A DNA stretch of 64,000 nucleotides from JAIPDZ01 sp034522175 (GCA_034522175.1 JAXHLQ010000001.1:5084001-5148000); one strand, 5' to 3'; counted from the first letter of the stretch, positions 17,631 through 28,725 are shown. Notes: a model not told the origin generated them from the letters alone. Translations and numbers: made by a program.

Positions 17631-19260
17631 TCAGGGTTCAGTGTTCAGGCCCGCCCCGGCGCGACTTATCGGATTTCGAGCAGATGACCTCTTTTCCTTG
17701 AAAGCCGTTGCCAGTCTGTTTAAAAACGTCCGGACCTGTCCCGGGTCACGCAGACGATATTGTGCTGCTGTCGGTCTGGGCTCGTCCATGACCACAATTC
17801 CGATGCCATCGTCATTGATGGCCCGAAAAGCATCTTCATCCGTAGTATCGTCGCCGATATACAGGGGAAGCACATCTGTTCCTTCCAAATCGAGTGCATC
17901 CAGGACCCAGCGAAGCGCCTTTCCCTTGTCCCACTCGATGTCGGGCTGCAGTTCATAGACTTTTTTCCCGTATGATTGACGCAGTCCATCAAACCGGGAG
18001 TTCACCTGCTCCACCACTTCTTCCACCTGCCCCGCTTCTCCCTCCAGCACCTTCCGGTAATGGATGGCGATGGAAAATTTCTTCCGTTCCACGAGCGCCC
18101 CATTTATATTCGTCAGCCTTTCTTTCAATATGGATTCGGCTTCATTCAGCTCGCTCAGGAATTCCTTTCCTTGCTGAAAGATCTCATGATGGCCGCCGGG
18201 TCCCGCGATGTCAAACCCGTGACTGCCCGCATAGAAAATATCGTCAATGCCCACCTTCTCCCGTACATCGTCAAGGTCTCTACCACTGATCACCGCTACA
18301 GTGAATCGCCTGGCGAGATGTATGACGGTTTCTCGCATCTCATCAGAAAGCACGGCCTGATCCGGGGACTCCACAATGGGGGTCAAGGTGCCGTCATAGT
18401 CGAGAAAAATCACCAGGGTCTTCCCTCTCCCCTCTTTCAACAGCTCGTCCACGCAACAAAAGGCCGATGGAAGGGGCTTTGCATCGTCAATCTCTACCTT
18501 TAGTTCGGATAGCTCCGACACCACAACATCCGCTCCTCTATCTTTTAGGGCTTCGGCACTTCCACCCCGGTTCACGCCGACGACCAGGCCGAAATGCCCG
18601 CGCTTTCCCGCCTCCACGCCTGCCAGGGCGTCTTCCACCACCATCGAACGCTCAGGCCGTGTCTGTAAGCCGTTTTGCCGCCTCCAGGAAAATGTCCGGT
18701 TCAGGCTTTCCTTTAAGCCCCAGCTGCTCGGATTCCACTCCGTCCACCCGTGTCTCAAAGAGTGCCTCAATTTTAGCGCCTTTGAGGACCGCGGCACAGT
18801 TTTTACTGGAGGAGACCACAGCTGACTTGATCCCGGCGCTTCTCAGCTGCTTGACCAGCTCAATCCCCTGCTCATAGACCTCCACGCCCTTTTTTTGGAG
18901 TAGATTCCGGAAGAGAATATTCTTCCGATTTCCCAGCCCGCATATGGTTTCTTTATCGGGTTCGTCCTGGGAGTCTCCCCAAGGAAGATGTATGTCTCGA
19001 GACTCGAGAAAGCTTTTGACCCCTTCATAACGCGGTTTTCCGTCTACGTACCGGAGGTAGTCATCGGATTTGTCAAAGGGCGGCCACTCGCCATGGCTCT
19101 TTTCACGATATTCGTCAAATAGCCGCTTCCAGGCCTCGGCGTGTATCCTGGCCGTCCGGGTAAGCACACCATCCATATCAAAGATGGCCGCGTCGAATTT
19201 GGACCCGTTAATGATCATATCATCATTTGATGTCGTATGTGATGTCTTTTCCCTATTCAT
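17631..19260 (-). CDS. Bifunctional beta-phosphoglucomutase / trehalose-6-phosphate phosphatase (one frameshift)
   Basis: About 540 residues made of two HAD phosphatase units. The first (19260 to about 18560) is beta-phosphoglucomutase-like, with FDMDGVLTRTARIHAEAW, the motif SSSKN and, after a frame change near 18657, the acidic motif MVVEDALAGVEAG. The second (about 18430-17631) is an OtsB-type phosphatase with IFLDYDGTLTPIV, VISGRDLDDV and YIGDDTTDEDAF. The coding parts are 18652-19260 and 17631-18797 in different frames; one added base restores the fold. Together with GH65 it would turn beta-glucose 1-phosphate into glucose 6-phosphate and make trehalose. No OtsA synthase is seen in the window. 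Confidence 0.87.
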
Positions 19261-20871
19261 GGCTTTGTCCGGACAGGGATATTACGCCCCTGCTTCCTCG
19301 GTCAGGTTTTTGTAGGCCTTCTTCACCTCTTCAACCGAGGCTTCATTCTCCAAGGTCGTCACGTCGCCCACCTCTTCGCCCGAGGCCACCGCCTTGAGCA
19401 CACGGCGCATGATCTTGCCGCTCCTCGTCTTGGGAAGCGAATCGACCACATACACATCCTCGGGGGTCGCAATAGGCCCGATGGCCTCGCGCACACGCTT
19501 TACCAGATCTTCTTTAAGCCCTTCATAGATTGACTCTCCTTGTTTCAGTATAACAAAAAGCACCAGCGCCTCGCCTTTTTCCTCATGGGGTCTACTGCTC
19601 ACGGCGGCTTCAGCCACTGCCCGATGGGCAACTATGGCATCTTCTACTTCCGCCGTCCCGAGCCGATGACCCGCCACCTTAAGCACTTCATCGGATCTGC
19701 CCATGACCCAGACATACCCGTCTGGATCGCGCATGGCGAAATCACCCGCATCGTATGACCCCGGGAATCGTGACCAGTAGGTTTTCCGGTAGCGTTCGGG
19801 GTCATTATAGATATCCATCAACATCCCGGGCCAGGGTTTTCTGATGATCAGCTGGCCCTTTTCCCCGGCATCGACCTCGTTTCCTTCATCATCAACCACT
19901 GCCATATCGATTCCGGGCAACGGAAAACAGACCGAGCCCGGCTTGAGTGGGACAGGATCGATTCCCGGGGTGGCTGAAACCATAATTCCCCCGGTCTCCG
20001 TCTGCCACCAGGTGTCGACGATGGGGCAGCGCTCGCCTCCGATATACTCATAATACCACTGCCAGGCCTTTGGATTGATGGGTTCCCCTACGCTACCGAG
20101 GAGCACGAGACTTGAAAGATCATGCTTTTCGGGCCATTTTTCACCGTGGCGCATGAACATACGAATGGCAGTGGGGGACGTGTAAAAGATGCTGACGCCA
20201 TATTTCTCCACGATATCCCACCACCGGTCCACCTCGGGATAATCGGGTGCCCCTTCGTAAATCACCAGAGCAGCGCCGTGGGACAAGGGGGCATACACTA
20301 CTTGACTGTGTCCGGTCACCCATCCGATATCCGCAGTACACCAGTAGATGGATCGTTCCTGGATATCAAACACCCACTGATAAGCAGAGTGGTTAAAGAC
20401 CATATATCCACCGGTACTGTGCACGATCCCTTTGGGCTTGCCCGTGGTGCCCGAGGTATAAAGGATGTAAAGGGGGTGGGTGGACTCCACCGGCTCGGGC
20501 GCAACAAACAAGTCCGCATGATCCATCAGATCGGAAAGCCAGTGGTCTCGCTCCTGCTTCATGGGCACCTGCTTACCGGTCCTGCTGACGACAATGATGT
20601 TTTCCACCGTCTCACATTCATCGATGACATCTTCTATATTTTCCTTAAGCGGAATAATTTTACCTCTTCGGTATGCGCCGTCGGCCGTAATAACAAGCTT
20701 AGCTCCGGTATCCTGAACCCGTTCGGCCAGGGCCTGAGCACTAAAACCCGAAAAAACCACTGTGTGAACGGCCCCGATTCTGGCGCAAGCCAGCATCGCG
20801 ATCACCACCTCGGGTATCATGGGCAGATAAAGGGCCACCCTATCTCCCTTTTCGATACCAATATCCCGCAA

Positions 20872-21919
20872 AGGGGCTATCCACTTCACTCTCCCAACCA
20901 CTACATCTTGTGGTCGATGCGTTTCTAAGGTTTTACTATCTGCGCGTATGATAACGGGCCAACCTGCACGGCCTGCTGGCAAAGGCGGTAAAAAAGCAGC
21001 CCACGCGCTCTCGAACTGCGCCGATTGAACCGGAAGGTATATTCGTCAAGATAATAATCGAGATGCTTTCTGCTCACCGCCCCCTGATGTGTGCTCAGTA
21101 GCCACCGCTTTAACAGCGAAGCAATTCGGTGTACCCCTGGCAGCGTCACATGAGCTGGGTTGCCCGTGTCTGAAAGCACAATCACTTCGTGCGAGTAACC
21201 TTCCTGTCGCAGTTTGCTGTAGCCCCTCCATCCATCGGTCAATACGACAGAACCAGGCTGCACTGCGTACTGAACAAATTCGGTGAGACTATCAGAAGAA
21301 ACATCTGGCACTTGACGCATCCGAACTCGTCCGAAACCCATCGGCGAATGTATCTCAATAGCTATCGCGACGATGGCTTTCCTCTCAGTTTGACGTCCAT
21401 GAGCACCCTTTTCCTCACCGCCGACATAAGTCTCGTCGACCTCAACTCGCCCGCTGAGACGATCCCTCCCGGGGCGAACCATAGCGCGCCTCATTTTGTG
21501 GAGCCAACTCCAAGCTGTTTGATACCTGCCTAAACCAAGTACACGTTTCAGACCTAACGCGTTTCCCCCGAACTTTTGGCTGGTCACATACCAGATAGCT
21601 TGAAACCAGGTTCGCAAGGGCTTTCGTGTACCCTCAAATGTTGTCCCTGCGATAGGAGTCGTTTGGCGTTGGCATTTTGAACACCGGATATTCCCTCTGT
21701 TTGTTGCCCAGCCCTTCTGGCTGCTACACGCCGGGCAGCGAAACCCTTCAGGCCAACGAAGCTGTGTCAAAAATCTAAGGCAGGCCGCCTCAGAAGAGAA
21801 CCATGCATCAAACTCTTGTATTGTTCGCGGTAGTCTTGACCGCCAACAGGATGTCGCCTCGTATCACGCATGCCCGCATACTACATCTTGTGGTTACGAA
21901 AGTCAAGTGGATAGCCCCT
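20872..21919 (-). mobile_element. IS1595-family insertion sequence, 1048 bp, inside acsA
   Basis: The ends are imperfect inverted repeats of about 30 bp, both starting AGGGGCTATCCACTT and continuing to AACCAC. The left end starts at 20872 and the right end finishes at 21919. Immediately outside is a direct repeat, atcccgcaa (20863-20871 and 21920-21928), which fits the roughly 8-bp duplication of this family. Just inside each end is a second direct 15-mer (ACTACATCTTGTGGT) at about 20899 and 21880. The element carries one transposase gene, in the same direction as acsA. Confidence 0.9.
20925..21871 (-). CDS. IS1595-family transposase (one frameshift near the N-terminus)
   Basis: About 315 aa DDE-type transposase. 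It has an N-terminal zinc ribbon (FRCPACSSQKGW, then IRCSKCQRQT) and a catalytic domain with VEVDETYVGGEEKG (first Asp), VVLTDGWRGYSKL (second Asp) and the H-N-type region near RKHLDYYLDEYTFRFNRR. The uninterrupted frame starts at 21770, but family-typical sequence (PRTIQEFDAWFSSEAACLRF) continues upstream in that frame. A start (MRDTRRHPVGGQDY) lies in another frame at 21871. One missing base near 21836 joins them. If real, this lesion would immobilise the copy. Confidence 0.85.
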
Positions 21920-22593
21920 ATCCCGCAATACTGATGCAAACCGGTTCACTTCTCTGTATAGCGTCGAGTAACTCAACACCCTTTCCTCACCGGACTCCCC
22001 TTCCCAGTAGAGCGCCACCTTGCTCTTCCGCCAGGACATCACGTGGCGGTCCACACACTGATAGCAGGCATTGAGCATGCCGCCCACAAACCATCTGGCA
22101 TAGGGCGGCTCCCACTCCAGAACACGGTCCCAGGTCTTATACCAGTCGAGCTTCCTGGCCTGCTCGGACCAAAACCTTTCTGGATCTTCAAGGGAACGGC
22201 GGCGCATGTCGGCATATCGTCCGGCCGGCCAGAAGCTGGATCCGGTGGAAACAAAACCTTTTTTTTCCTTATTGTTTTCAGATGTCATATATCTCCCCTT
22301 TCTTCATTTTATAAGTATGAACGGCCTTACCAGCACCATTTTCAAAGATATTCATCGCATTCGCTCAACGGTTCTCATAAAGTGTAAAGCCTCCTGCATC
22401 CCCGATGTATGGGGTCCACACCCTATTTTGCATCGGAGCAGATACGACATTTGAGGATATGCGATTGGGTGAAATGAATGAACCATGTACATCAAAATGC
22501 AGTATAGACCCCATTGCTCAACGTAAACATCACCGCTATATTACGAGGAAACAGTTTAACTTTTATAACACATCAAGGGAAGGAGAAAAAATC

Positions 22594-23019
22594 ATGCAAG
22601 CAAAGGATGTTATGACAAGACAGGTTGAGGCCGTCCGTTCGGATGGAACGATTCAGCAGGCTGCGGCTAAAATGGAAGAATTGAATGTGGGTGTATTGCC
22701 CGTTATTGCGGGGGATGAGGTGGTCGGCATGATCACGGACCGGGACATTGTGGTACGGAGTGTCGCCCAGGGGCTTGATCCGGAAAAGCATAAAGTAATG
22801 GAGGCTGCAACAGAAGGCGTGGTCAGCTGCAATGAAGAAGATGAAGTATCCACGGTGATCCAACTGATGGAAGATAAACAGATACGCCGCGTATTGGTCA
22901 AATCCGATGGAAAAGTGACCGGCATCATTTCCCTCGGTGATCTCGCCGTACAAATCCGCCAGGAAAAGGCAGGCGAAGCATTAAAGGAAGTGTCTGAACC
23001 CTCAGAACCCGATCGATGA
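22594..23019 (+). CDS. Tandem CBS-domain protein
   Basis: 141 aa. Two CBS motifs form one Bateman module (MQAKDVMTRQVEAVRSDGTI at the start, GMITDRDIVVRSVAQG at the end of CBS1, VTGIISLGDLAV in CBS2). There is no fused catalytic domain, so it probably binds an adenosine nucleotide and regulates a partner. The ATG at 22594 follows an AAGGAGA site; the longer upstream frame (from 22405) has no family support and is rejected. The 305 bp between acsA and this gene contain no recognisable feature. It is a common companion of stress genes in anaerobes, and its partner is unknown. Confidence 0.88.
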   Translation: MQAKDVMTRQVEAVRSDGTIQQAAAKMEELNVGVLPVIAGDEVVGMITDRDIVVRSVAQGLDPEKHKVMEAATEGVVSCNEEDEVSTVIQLMEDKQIRRVLVKSDGKVTGIISLGDLAVQIRQEKAGEALKEVSEPSEPDR

Positions 23020-23102
23020 ATCGGCCCATGGTTAAACGAAATTGCCGAAGCCGGTTCGAGGCATCATCATCTCGGACTGGCTTATGACATCAAAGAAGTG
23101 GG

Positions 23103-25154
23103 TTACGAAGAGATCAACTTCTTGAATCCCTTTTCGTCAATGATCTTCACGCCCTGTTTCCGGGCCTCGTCATACTTGCTGCCCGGGTTTTCGCCCACCA
23201 CCACATAGTCTGTCTCGCCGCTCACACCGGAGGTTGCACGGCCGCCCAGATCCTCCACTCTAACTTTGGCATCCTGCCGGGAGAATTCTTCGAGCTTGCC
23301 CGTGAAAACAAACGTCTGTCCTTTTAGAGAACGTGATTTCTTCTCCCTGTGCATGGCCTGTACGTCCACGCCTGCTTGTTTTAGCCGTTTCAGGACCCTG
23401 AGGTTTTCTTTCTGGCTGAAGAACGCTATCACACTCTCGGCAATTTCCGACCCGATCTCAGGAATGGCTTCCAGGGCATCTTTTTGGCTCTTTTTCAGTG
23501 CTTCGAAATGGTTAAATTCGTCAGCCAGCGTACGTGCCACCCCCTGCCCCACATGGCGAATTCCCAGTGCGAAAAGAAACCGATCCAACCGTGGGTTCTT
23601 TGCTTCCTGAATCGCCTCATATAATTGACGGGCGGATTTATCGGCAAAACCGTCCAATCCCAGAAGATCATCCTTGGTGAGATAATACAGATCGGAAATA
23701 TCTTTCACCAGTTCCTTTTTGACCATATCTTCGGCCGTTTTCTTACCCGAAACCCGTAATATTCAGGGCCGGGCGCGAGGCATAATGGATAATGCCTCCG
23801 GTAATTTGAGGGGGCATGTCAACCGACCCGAACAGAAATAGTAGGCCCCTTCCCTATAGACATCCGCCCCGCATGCAGGACATTTGCCCGGCATGGCAAA
23901 TGCCTCCTGTCGTTTTTGACCCGGCTTGGGTATCCGTTCCACCACCTCAGGGATGACATCTCCGGCTCTGGCAATCCGAACGGTATCGCCCGGACGCACA
24001 TCCTTCTTTTTAACTTCGTCTTCATTGTGCAGCGTCGCCCGACTGACGGTCACGCCACCCACATCCACCGGCTGGAGCAGGGCCACAGGCGTCAGCATGC
24101 CGGTCCTGCCCACCTGCACCACAATGTCTTCGAGGGTGGTAATTTCCTCTTTGGGCGGGAATTTCCAGACCATGGCCCAGCGCGGACTGCGTTGCCGAAC
24201 ACCGAGTCGTTCCCGTTGTGTATAATTGTTCAGCTTGATTACGATGCCGTCGATGTCGTATTCGACGTCATCTCTTTTCTCGGAGAGGCGCTCATGATAG
24301 GATCGAATCTCCTTAAAAGAGGACGCTTTCCGGTTATTCGTGTCGGTCTTGAGTCCCCATCTCGGGAAATGTTTCAAAACATCCCAATGGGACGTCAATT
24401 CATCTCCCTCGATGTATAAAATATCGTAGAATAAAATATCTAAGGGTTTATCAGCCACGTTTTTGGGATCCAGCTGTCGCATGGTACCTGCCGCCGCGTT
24501 TCGCGCATTGGCAAACGGATCTTCCCCCTTTTCAATGCGCTCTTTATTGAGTTCCTGAAATCCTTGTTTGCGCATGAAGACTTCACCACGCACGGAAAGG
24601 ACATCCGGTGTACCATTCCCATTTCGAAGCCTGAGTGGAATGGTGTGGATGGTCTTTAAATTTCGGGTGATGTCTTCACCGGTCTCCCCGTCTCCCCGAG
24701 TGGCACCGTATTTTAATTCACCATTCTCATAGACAAGCTCAACGGAAAACCCGTCGAACTTGGGCTCCAGCACAAATTCCACATTTTCCCCTTCAATGTG
24801 TCGCCTGACAAAATCGATGAATCGCTTGATTTCCTTCTCATCGAGCCCAGCGTTCAGGCTCAGCATGGGGGTGGCATGTTCCACCTTTCGCAGTTCACTG
24901 ACCGGCTTCGCTCCCACCCGCTGCGTGGGGGATTGGTCGGACTGCAAGTCGGGGAAGGCGTCTTCCAGTTCCTGAAGCCGATGAAAGAGCTTATCGTAAC
25001 GTGCATCTGAAATCTCGGGCTGATTCTTCACATAATAAAGGTAATCGTGATAATCGATCCCCTCGCGCAGGGCGTCCACCTCTTTGCGGGCCTCCTGCTG
25101 TGTCATTTGGTCGATGTCTTTAAATGTCTTGGTCGGGTTCTTTTTAAAGTCCAT
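23103..25154 (-). CDS. ligA: NAD+-dependent DNA ligase LigA (two frameshifts)
   Basis: About 680 aa ligase sealing nicks with NAD+. The domains in order are Ia (HDYLYYVKNQPEISDARYDK), the adenylation domain with the active-site Lys in VLEPKFDGFSVELVYENG, an OB fold, a four-Cys zinc finger (CPACGADVYREGAYYFCSG), helix-hairpin-helix repeats, and a BRCT domain (LKGQTFVFTGKLEEFSRQDA). ATG 25154 starts MDFKKNPTKTF; the longer upstream reading is antisense to nothing known and is rejected. The zinc-finger to HhH stretch passes through a third frame between about 23800 and 23745 (GIIHYASRPALNITGFG), so two compensating single-base changes are needed. It lies 11 bp after polX and is probably cotranscribed. 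Confidence 0.92.
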
Positions 25155-25165
25155 AGCAAGGCTGC

Positions 25166-26887
25166 TTATTTTCTTTTCAAAAGCTTTCTGAGTTTCTCTA
25201 AACTGCGGGTATTGAGGACATCTTCTGCCTCCAGCCATCCTCTCCTGGCCTGATCGACCCCGAAGCGGATAAAATCCAGATCGGTCACACTGTGTGCGTC
25301 CGTAGAGATAACCACCTTGACGTTCATCTCCTTGGCCATTTTGCAGTACCGGTCGGACAGGTCCAGCCGGTCCGGATGGGCATTGAGCTCGAGGTAACAC
25401 CCTCGTTCACTCGCCGCTTTCATAATTTTTCCCAGATCGACGTCATAGGCGTCTCGTTCATTGATGAGACGACCGGTGGGGTGGGCCAGGATGTTAAAGT
25501 GTGGATTGTCCATGGCCCGGATAATACGCTCCGTTTGTTTCTTATTAGAGAGATTCCGATTGTAGTGTACGGAACAGACGGTCAGGTCGAGTTCTTTCAG
25601 GACGTCATCGGGAAGGTCCAGTGAACCGTCCTCCAGTATATCCACCTCGATGCCTTTGAGCACCGTAATCCCCTTTAGTTTGTCATTCAGTCGGTTGATC
25701 TGTTTTATTTGATTTTTAAGTCGTTTGGCATTCAGGCCTTTGGCCATGGATACCTTTTTTGAATGCTCGGTAATTGCCAGATATTCATATCCCCGATCCT
25801 TTGCCGCCCGTGCCATCTCTTCCAGACTGTAATGGCCATCGGTCTCCTTGGTGTGACAGTGAAGATCCCCGCACAGGTCCTTTAGTTCTATTAGTTCAGG
25901 CAGTTTTCCCTTTTGGGCCGCCGTCACTTCGCCCCGGTCCTCACGCAGTTCCGATTCAATATAGGGGAGACCCACCTGTTGATACACCTCCTTTTCGCTT
26001 TTTCCTGCAATCCGGTCATCGCCCTTAAAGACACCGTATTCATTGATTTTGTACCCTTTGCTCACCCCGATTTTTCGGACCGCGATATTGTGGGCCTTGG
26101 AACCGGTGAAGTAATGGAGCGCCGCGCCGTAGCTGACCTGCGGCACCAGCCGAACGTCCACCTGGAGCCCTGAGCGCAAAATGACAGTGGAACCAGTCTT
26201 TCCCTTGGAGACCACCTTTCGGACGTCTTCATAATGGACAAACCGCTCCATTACTTTTGCATCTTTTTTGGCGGTTACGAGAATATCCAGATCGCCTACG
26301 GTTTCTTTTCGCCTTCTGAAGCTCCCCGCCACCACAATCTCTTTGAGCCCTTTGCTTTTTTTCAGATACGCAACGAGCGATTCGGCCCGCTGCTCCGCAT
26401 CCAATAACTTGATGCGTTTTTCCTGGCCGTCCTTTCTTTGGAGATCTTCGAGAATTTTCTGTTCTGTCTTTTTTCCAAATCCCTCCAGATCTCGGATCTT
26501 TCCCGCTTCGGCAGCCTCCCGGAGTTGCGTCAAATTCGCAATATTCAATTCATGATAAAGGGTCTTTACCCGTTTGGGGCCCAAGCCATCGAGCTTCATG
26601 AGTTTATCCAGCTCAGATGGCGTCTCTTTCTGGATTTCTTCAAGTTGAGCAAGGGAACCGGTCTTTACAATCTCTTTGATCTTTCCAGCCAGGTCCTCCC
26701 CAATACCGGCAAGCTCGGTCAGATCATCCCCCGCGTGGACCATCTCGGACACGTTCCGGGGGAGGCTCGACAGCGTCCGCGCCGCATTTCGGTATGCCCT
26801 GACCCTGAACGGATTTGCACCTTCTATGTCGAGGAGATCCGCCACCTTATTAAAAATATCTTTCACGTCCGAATTTTGAACCGGCAT
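25166..26887 (-). CDS. polX: Bacterial family X DNA polymerase with PHP exonuclease domain
   Basis: 573 aa. The N-terminal 8-kDa and helix-hairpin-helix parts (LAGIGEDLAGKIKEIV; LDGLGPKRVKTLYHEL) precede the nucleotidyltransferase palm (VVAGSFRRRKETVGDLDILV, with the catalytic DxD). From about residue 335 there is a PHP domain (GDLHCHTKETDGHYSLEEMA; ITEHSK; STDAHS) that gives metal-dependent 3'-5' exonuclease activity. All metal ligands visible in these motifs are intact. Family X enzymes fill short gaps in base-excision repair. Here the gene directly precedes ligA, a gap-fill and seal pair. Confidence 0.94.
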   Translation of the reverse strand: MPVQNSDVKDIFNKVADLLDIEGANPFRVRAYRNAARTLSSLPRNVSEMVHAGDDLTELAGIGEDLAGKIKEIVKTGSLAQLEEIQKETPSELDKLMKLDGLGPKRVKTLYHELNIANLTQLREAAEAGKIRDLEGFGKKTEQKILEDLQRKDGQEKRIKLLDAEQRAESLVAYLKKSKGLKEIVVAGSFRRRKETVGDLDILVTAKKDAKVMERFVHYEDVRKVVSKGKTGSTVILRSGLQVDVRLVPQVSYGAALHYFTGSKAHNIAVRKIGVSKGYKINEYGVFKGDDRIAGKSEKEVYQQVGLPYIESELREDRGEVTAAQKGKLPELIELKDLCGDLHCHTKETDGHYSLEEMARAAKDRGYEYLAITEHSKKVSMAKGLNAKRLKNQIKQINRLNDKLKGITVLKGIEVDILEDGSLDLPDDVLKELDLTVCSVHYNRNLSNKKQTERIIRAMDNPHFNILAHPTGRLINERDAYDVDLGKIMKAASERGCYLELNAHPDRLDLSDRYCKMAKEMNVKVVISTDAHSVTDLDFIRFGVDQARRGWLEAEDVLNTRSLEKLRKLLKRK

Positions 26888-27165
26888 CGATTCTCCTATC
26901 GTTTATTTCCAGAATCCGCGGTTTTCATTTTCCAGTGAGGAAGCGATGATTTGTCAGTTTATCATAAAATGAATAAAAAAGAATGGGGTCAAGCATGTAT
27001 TTCACACGCTTTTGAATATACCGATGAGGCCGTAAACTCTATAGACCTTTAGGGCCCAAATGTGAGGTCAAATACAGGATCGACCTTATAGACAGTGCTT
27101 CTTGTGCGTTTTATATTTAAAGTTAAACGATAATCTATCACCCAAGATGAAAAGGAGGTACGGAA

Positions 27166-28725
27166 ATGAAAAGGAGAGAACGCATTTTGATGAAAGCAGT
27201 TGACCGAATGAAAAACAATCATGTTTTGTTCATTTTACTGGTCATCCCATGCGTCATGGGTTTGACCCTAACGCCCGTGTCAGGGGCGAAGCCTCTGCTG
27301 AATGACATCGCCATATCCGACAGCGTAGAGGATGAATTACAGTTGGATAGCGCGGTTCCTTCACACCGGATCGATGTAAACACCATTGACGGTGTGGTCA
27401 CTCTCAGCGGGTCCGTAGACAACATCCTCGCCAAAGAACGGGCGGCCCGAATCGCCAGGATCGTCAAAGGCGTCAGGTCTGTGGTGAATCAGATCAAGGT
27501 CGATCCGCCTCTTCTGCGGACAGACGCAGAAATCCGTGAGGATGTGGAAGAAGCCCTGCTCTTCGATCCGGCCACAGATGGGTTTGAAGTTGACGTCACG
27601 GTCCAGAACAACCATGCCACCTTGAGAGGTTCCGTCGACTCCTGGCAGGAGAGAGACCTTTGCGAAAAGGTGGCCAAGGGCGTCAAGGGTGTAAAAAGCG
27701 TAAATAATGAAATCGCTGTCTCCTGGCCGGAAAAACGTCTGGATCAAGAGATCCAGAGAGAAGTGGAAAAGGCCCTTATGTGGGATGCTTTTGTAGACCA
27801 CGCCCTCATCGATGTTACCGTAACAGACGGAAAGGTCCTATTGAGTGGTTTGGTCGGCAGTGCAGCAGAAAAAGACTGGGCCTACCGGGACGCCTTTGTT
27901 CACGGGGTAACATCCGTGGACGACACCCGGCTCAAGGTCGAAAGATGGGCAAGAGACCCGGATCTCAAAAAAGAGAAATACGCGAAAAAGTCACCTGAAG
28001 AGATAGAAGGTGCGGTCAGGGATGCCTTTCTCTACGATCCCAGGGTTTCGGCCTTCAAGATTACTCCCGAAGTGGCTGAGGATGGCTTTACCGTGATTCT
28101 GAGGGGAACGGTGGATAACCTCAAGGCCAAGTGGGCCGCCGGTGAGGACGCGCAAAATACAGTGGGTGTGCTGAATGTCAATAATCGAATAAAGGTACGG
28201 CCCGCCGGAGCACCCAGCGATGAAAGAATTGAAAACAGTATCAGAAGCGCCCTGCTCCGCGATCCCTATCTCGAGAGCTATGAAATAGCCGTAGACGTTA
28301 TAAATGGCGTGGCCAATCTTTACGGCACCGTGGATACCTATTTTGAAAAATCCCAGGCCGATGATGTGGTGTCAAAAGTCAATGGGGTTATCATGGTAGA
28401 CAACAACCTGACCGTACAGGGAGATACGGGCGTCTTCATCTATGATCCTTATGTGGATGAATGGCTTGTTCAGGATGCGGACTGGTATCGAGACAGGCCT
28501 CGATTTCCGACCAGGAGCGATTTCAGAATCAAAACGGATATTGAAGATGAATTCTTCTGGAGTCCGTTTGTGGACGGGGATGAGGTCACCGTCACGGTGG
28601 AGGATGGTGTGGCCACCCTGACAGGAACGGTGGATTCCTGGTTGGAATATAATGCCTCGGCGAACAATGCCTATGAGGGCGGTGCCGTATACGTGGATAA
28701 TGATCTGACCGTGAAAGTGCCGTAA
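27166..28725 (+). CDS. Exported six-BON-domain protein
   Basis: 519 aa. An N-terminal signal (LFILLVIPCVMGLTLTPVSG) is followed by six BON domains of about 65-70 residues each, each ending in patterns like V-x-L-x-G-x-V-D and a V-x-N-x-(I/L)-x-V strand (about residues 43-115, 120-185, 190-260, 275-345, 350-420, 445-515). BON domains bind membranes or phospholipids, and single- or double-BON OsmY is an osmotic-stress protein. Six in tandem is unusual. The start at 27166 is supported by AAGGAGGT nine bases upstream. It is probably a periplasmic or envelope scaffold. A secreted PRC-barrel protein follows on the same strand. Confidence 0.85.
   Translation: MKRRERILMKAVDRMKNNHVLFILLVIPCVMGLTLTPVSGAKPLLNDIAISDSVEDELQLDSAVPSHRIDVNTIDGVVTLSGSVDNILAKERAARIARIVKGVRSVVNQIKVDPPLLRTDAEIREDVEEALLFDPATDGFEVDVTVQNNHATLRGSVDSWQERDLCEKVAKGVKGVKSVNNEIAVSWPEKRLDQEIQREVEKALMWDAFVDHALIDVTVTDGKVLLSGLVGSAAEKDWAYRDAFVHGVTSVDDTRLKVERWARDPDLKKEKYAKKSPEEIEGAVRDAFLYDPRVSAFKITPEVAEDGFTVILRGTVDNLKAKWAAGEDAQNTVGVLNVNNRIKVRPAGAPSDERIENSIRSALLRDPYLESYEIAVDVINGVANLYGTVDTYFEKSQADDVVSKVNGVIMVDNNLTVQGDTGVFIYDPYVDEWLVQDADWYRDRPRFPTRSDFRIKTDIEDEFFWSPFVDGDEVTVTVEDGVATLTGTVDSWLEYNASANNAYEGGAVYVDNDLTVKVP

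Larger units (their letters stand above)
19282..22288 (-). pseudogene. acsA: Acetyl-CoA synthetase, interrupted by an IS1595-family insertion
   Basis: AMP-forming acetate:CoA ligase in two parts. The N-terminal part runs from 22288 to the insertion (FWSEQARKLDWYKTWDRVLEW to FASVLRD). The rest runs from the insertion to 19282, with ILYTSGTTGKPKGIVHSTGG (AMP-binding P-loop), WWQTETGG, VMGRSDEVLKVAGHRLGTAE and the acetylation-site motif PKTRSGKIMRR. Removing the element and one copy of its target duplication joins the parts in frame as VLRDIGIEKGDRVALY, so the insertion is the only lesion. The gene is inactive unless the element excises. It heads a minus-strand cluster with the phosphatase fusion, GH65 and fpg, which may be affected by polarity. 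Confidence 0.93.

Noticed and set aside
18652..18797. Programmed frameshift joining the two HAD domains
   Set aside because: No slippery heptamer or downstream structure was found, and similar single-base breaks occur throughout the contig.
25155..25400. N-terminal extension of LigA to 25400
   Set aside because: The added residues overlap the 3' end of polX in another frame and have no ligase similarity. MDFKKNPTKTF at 25154 is the natural start.
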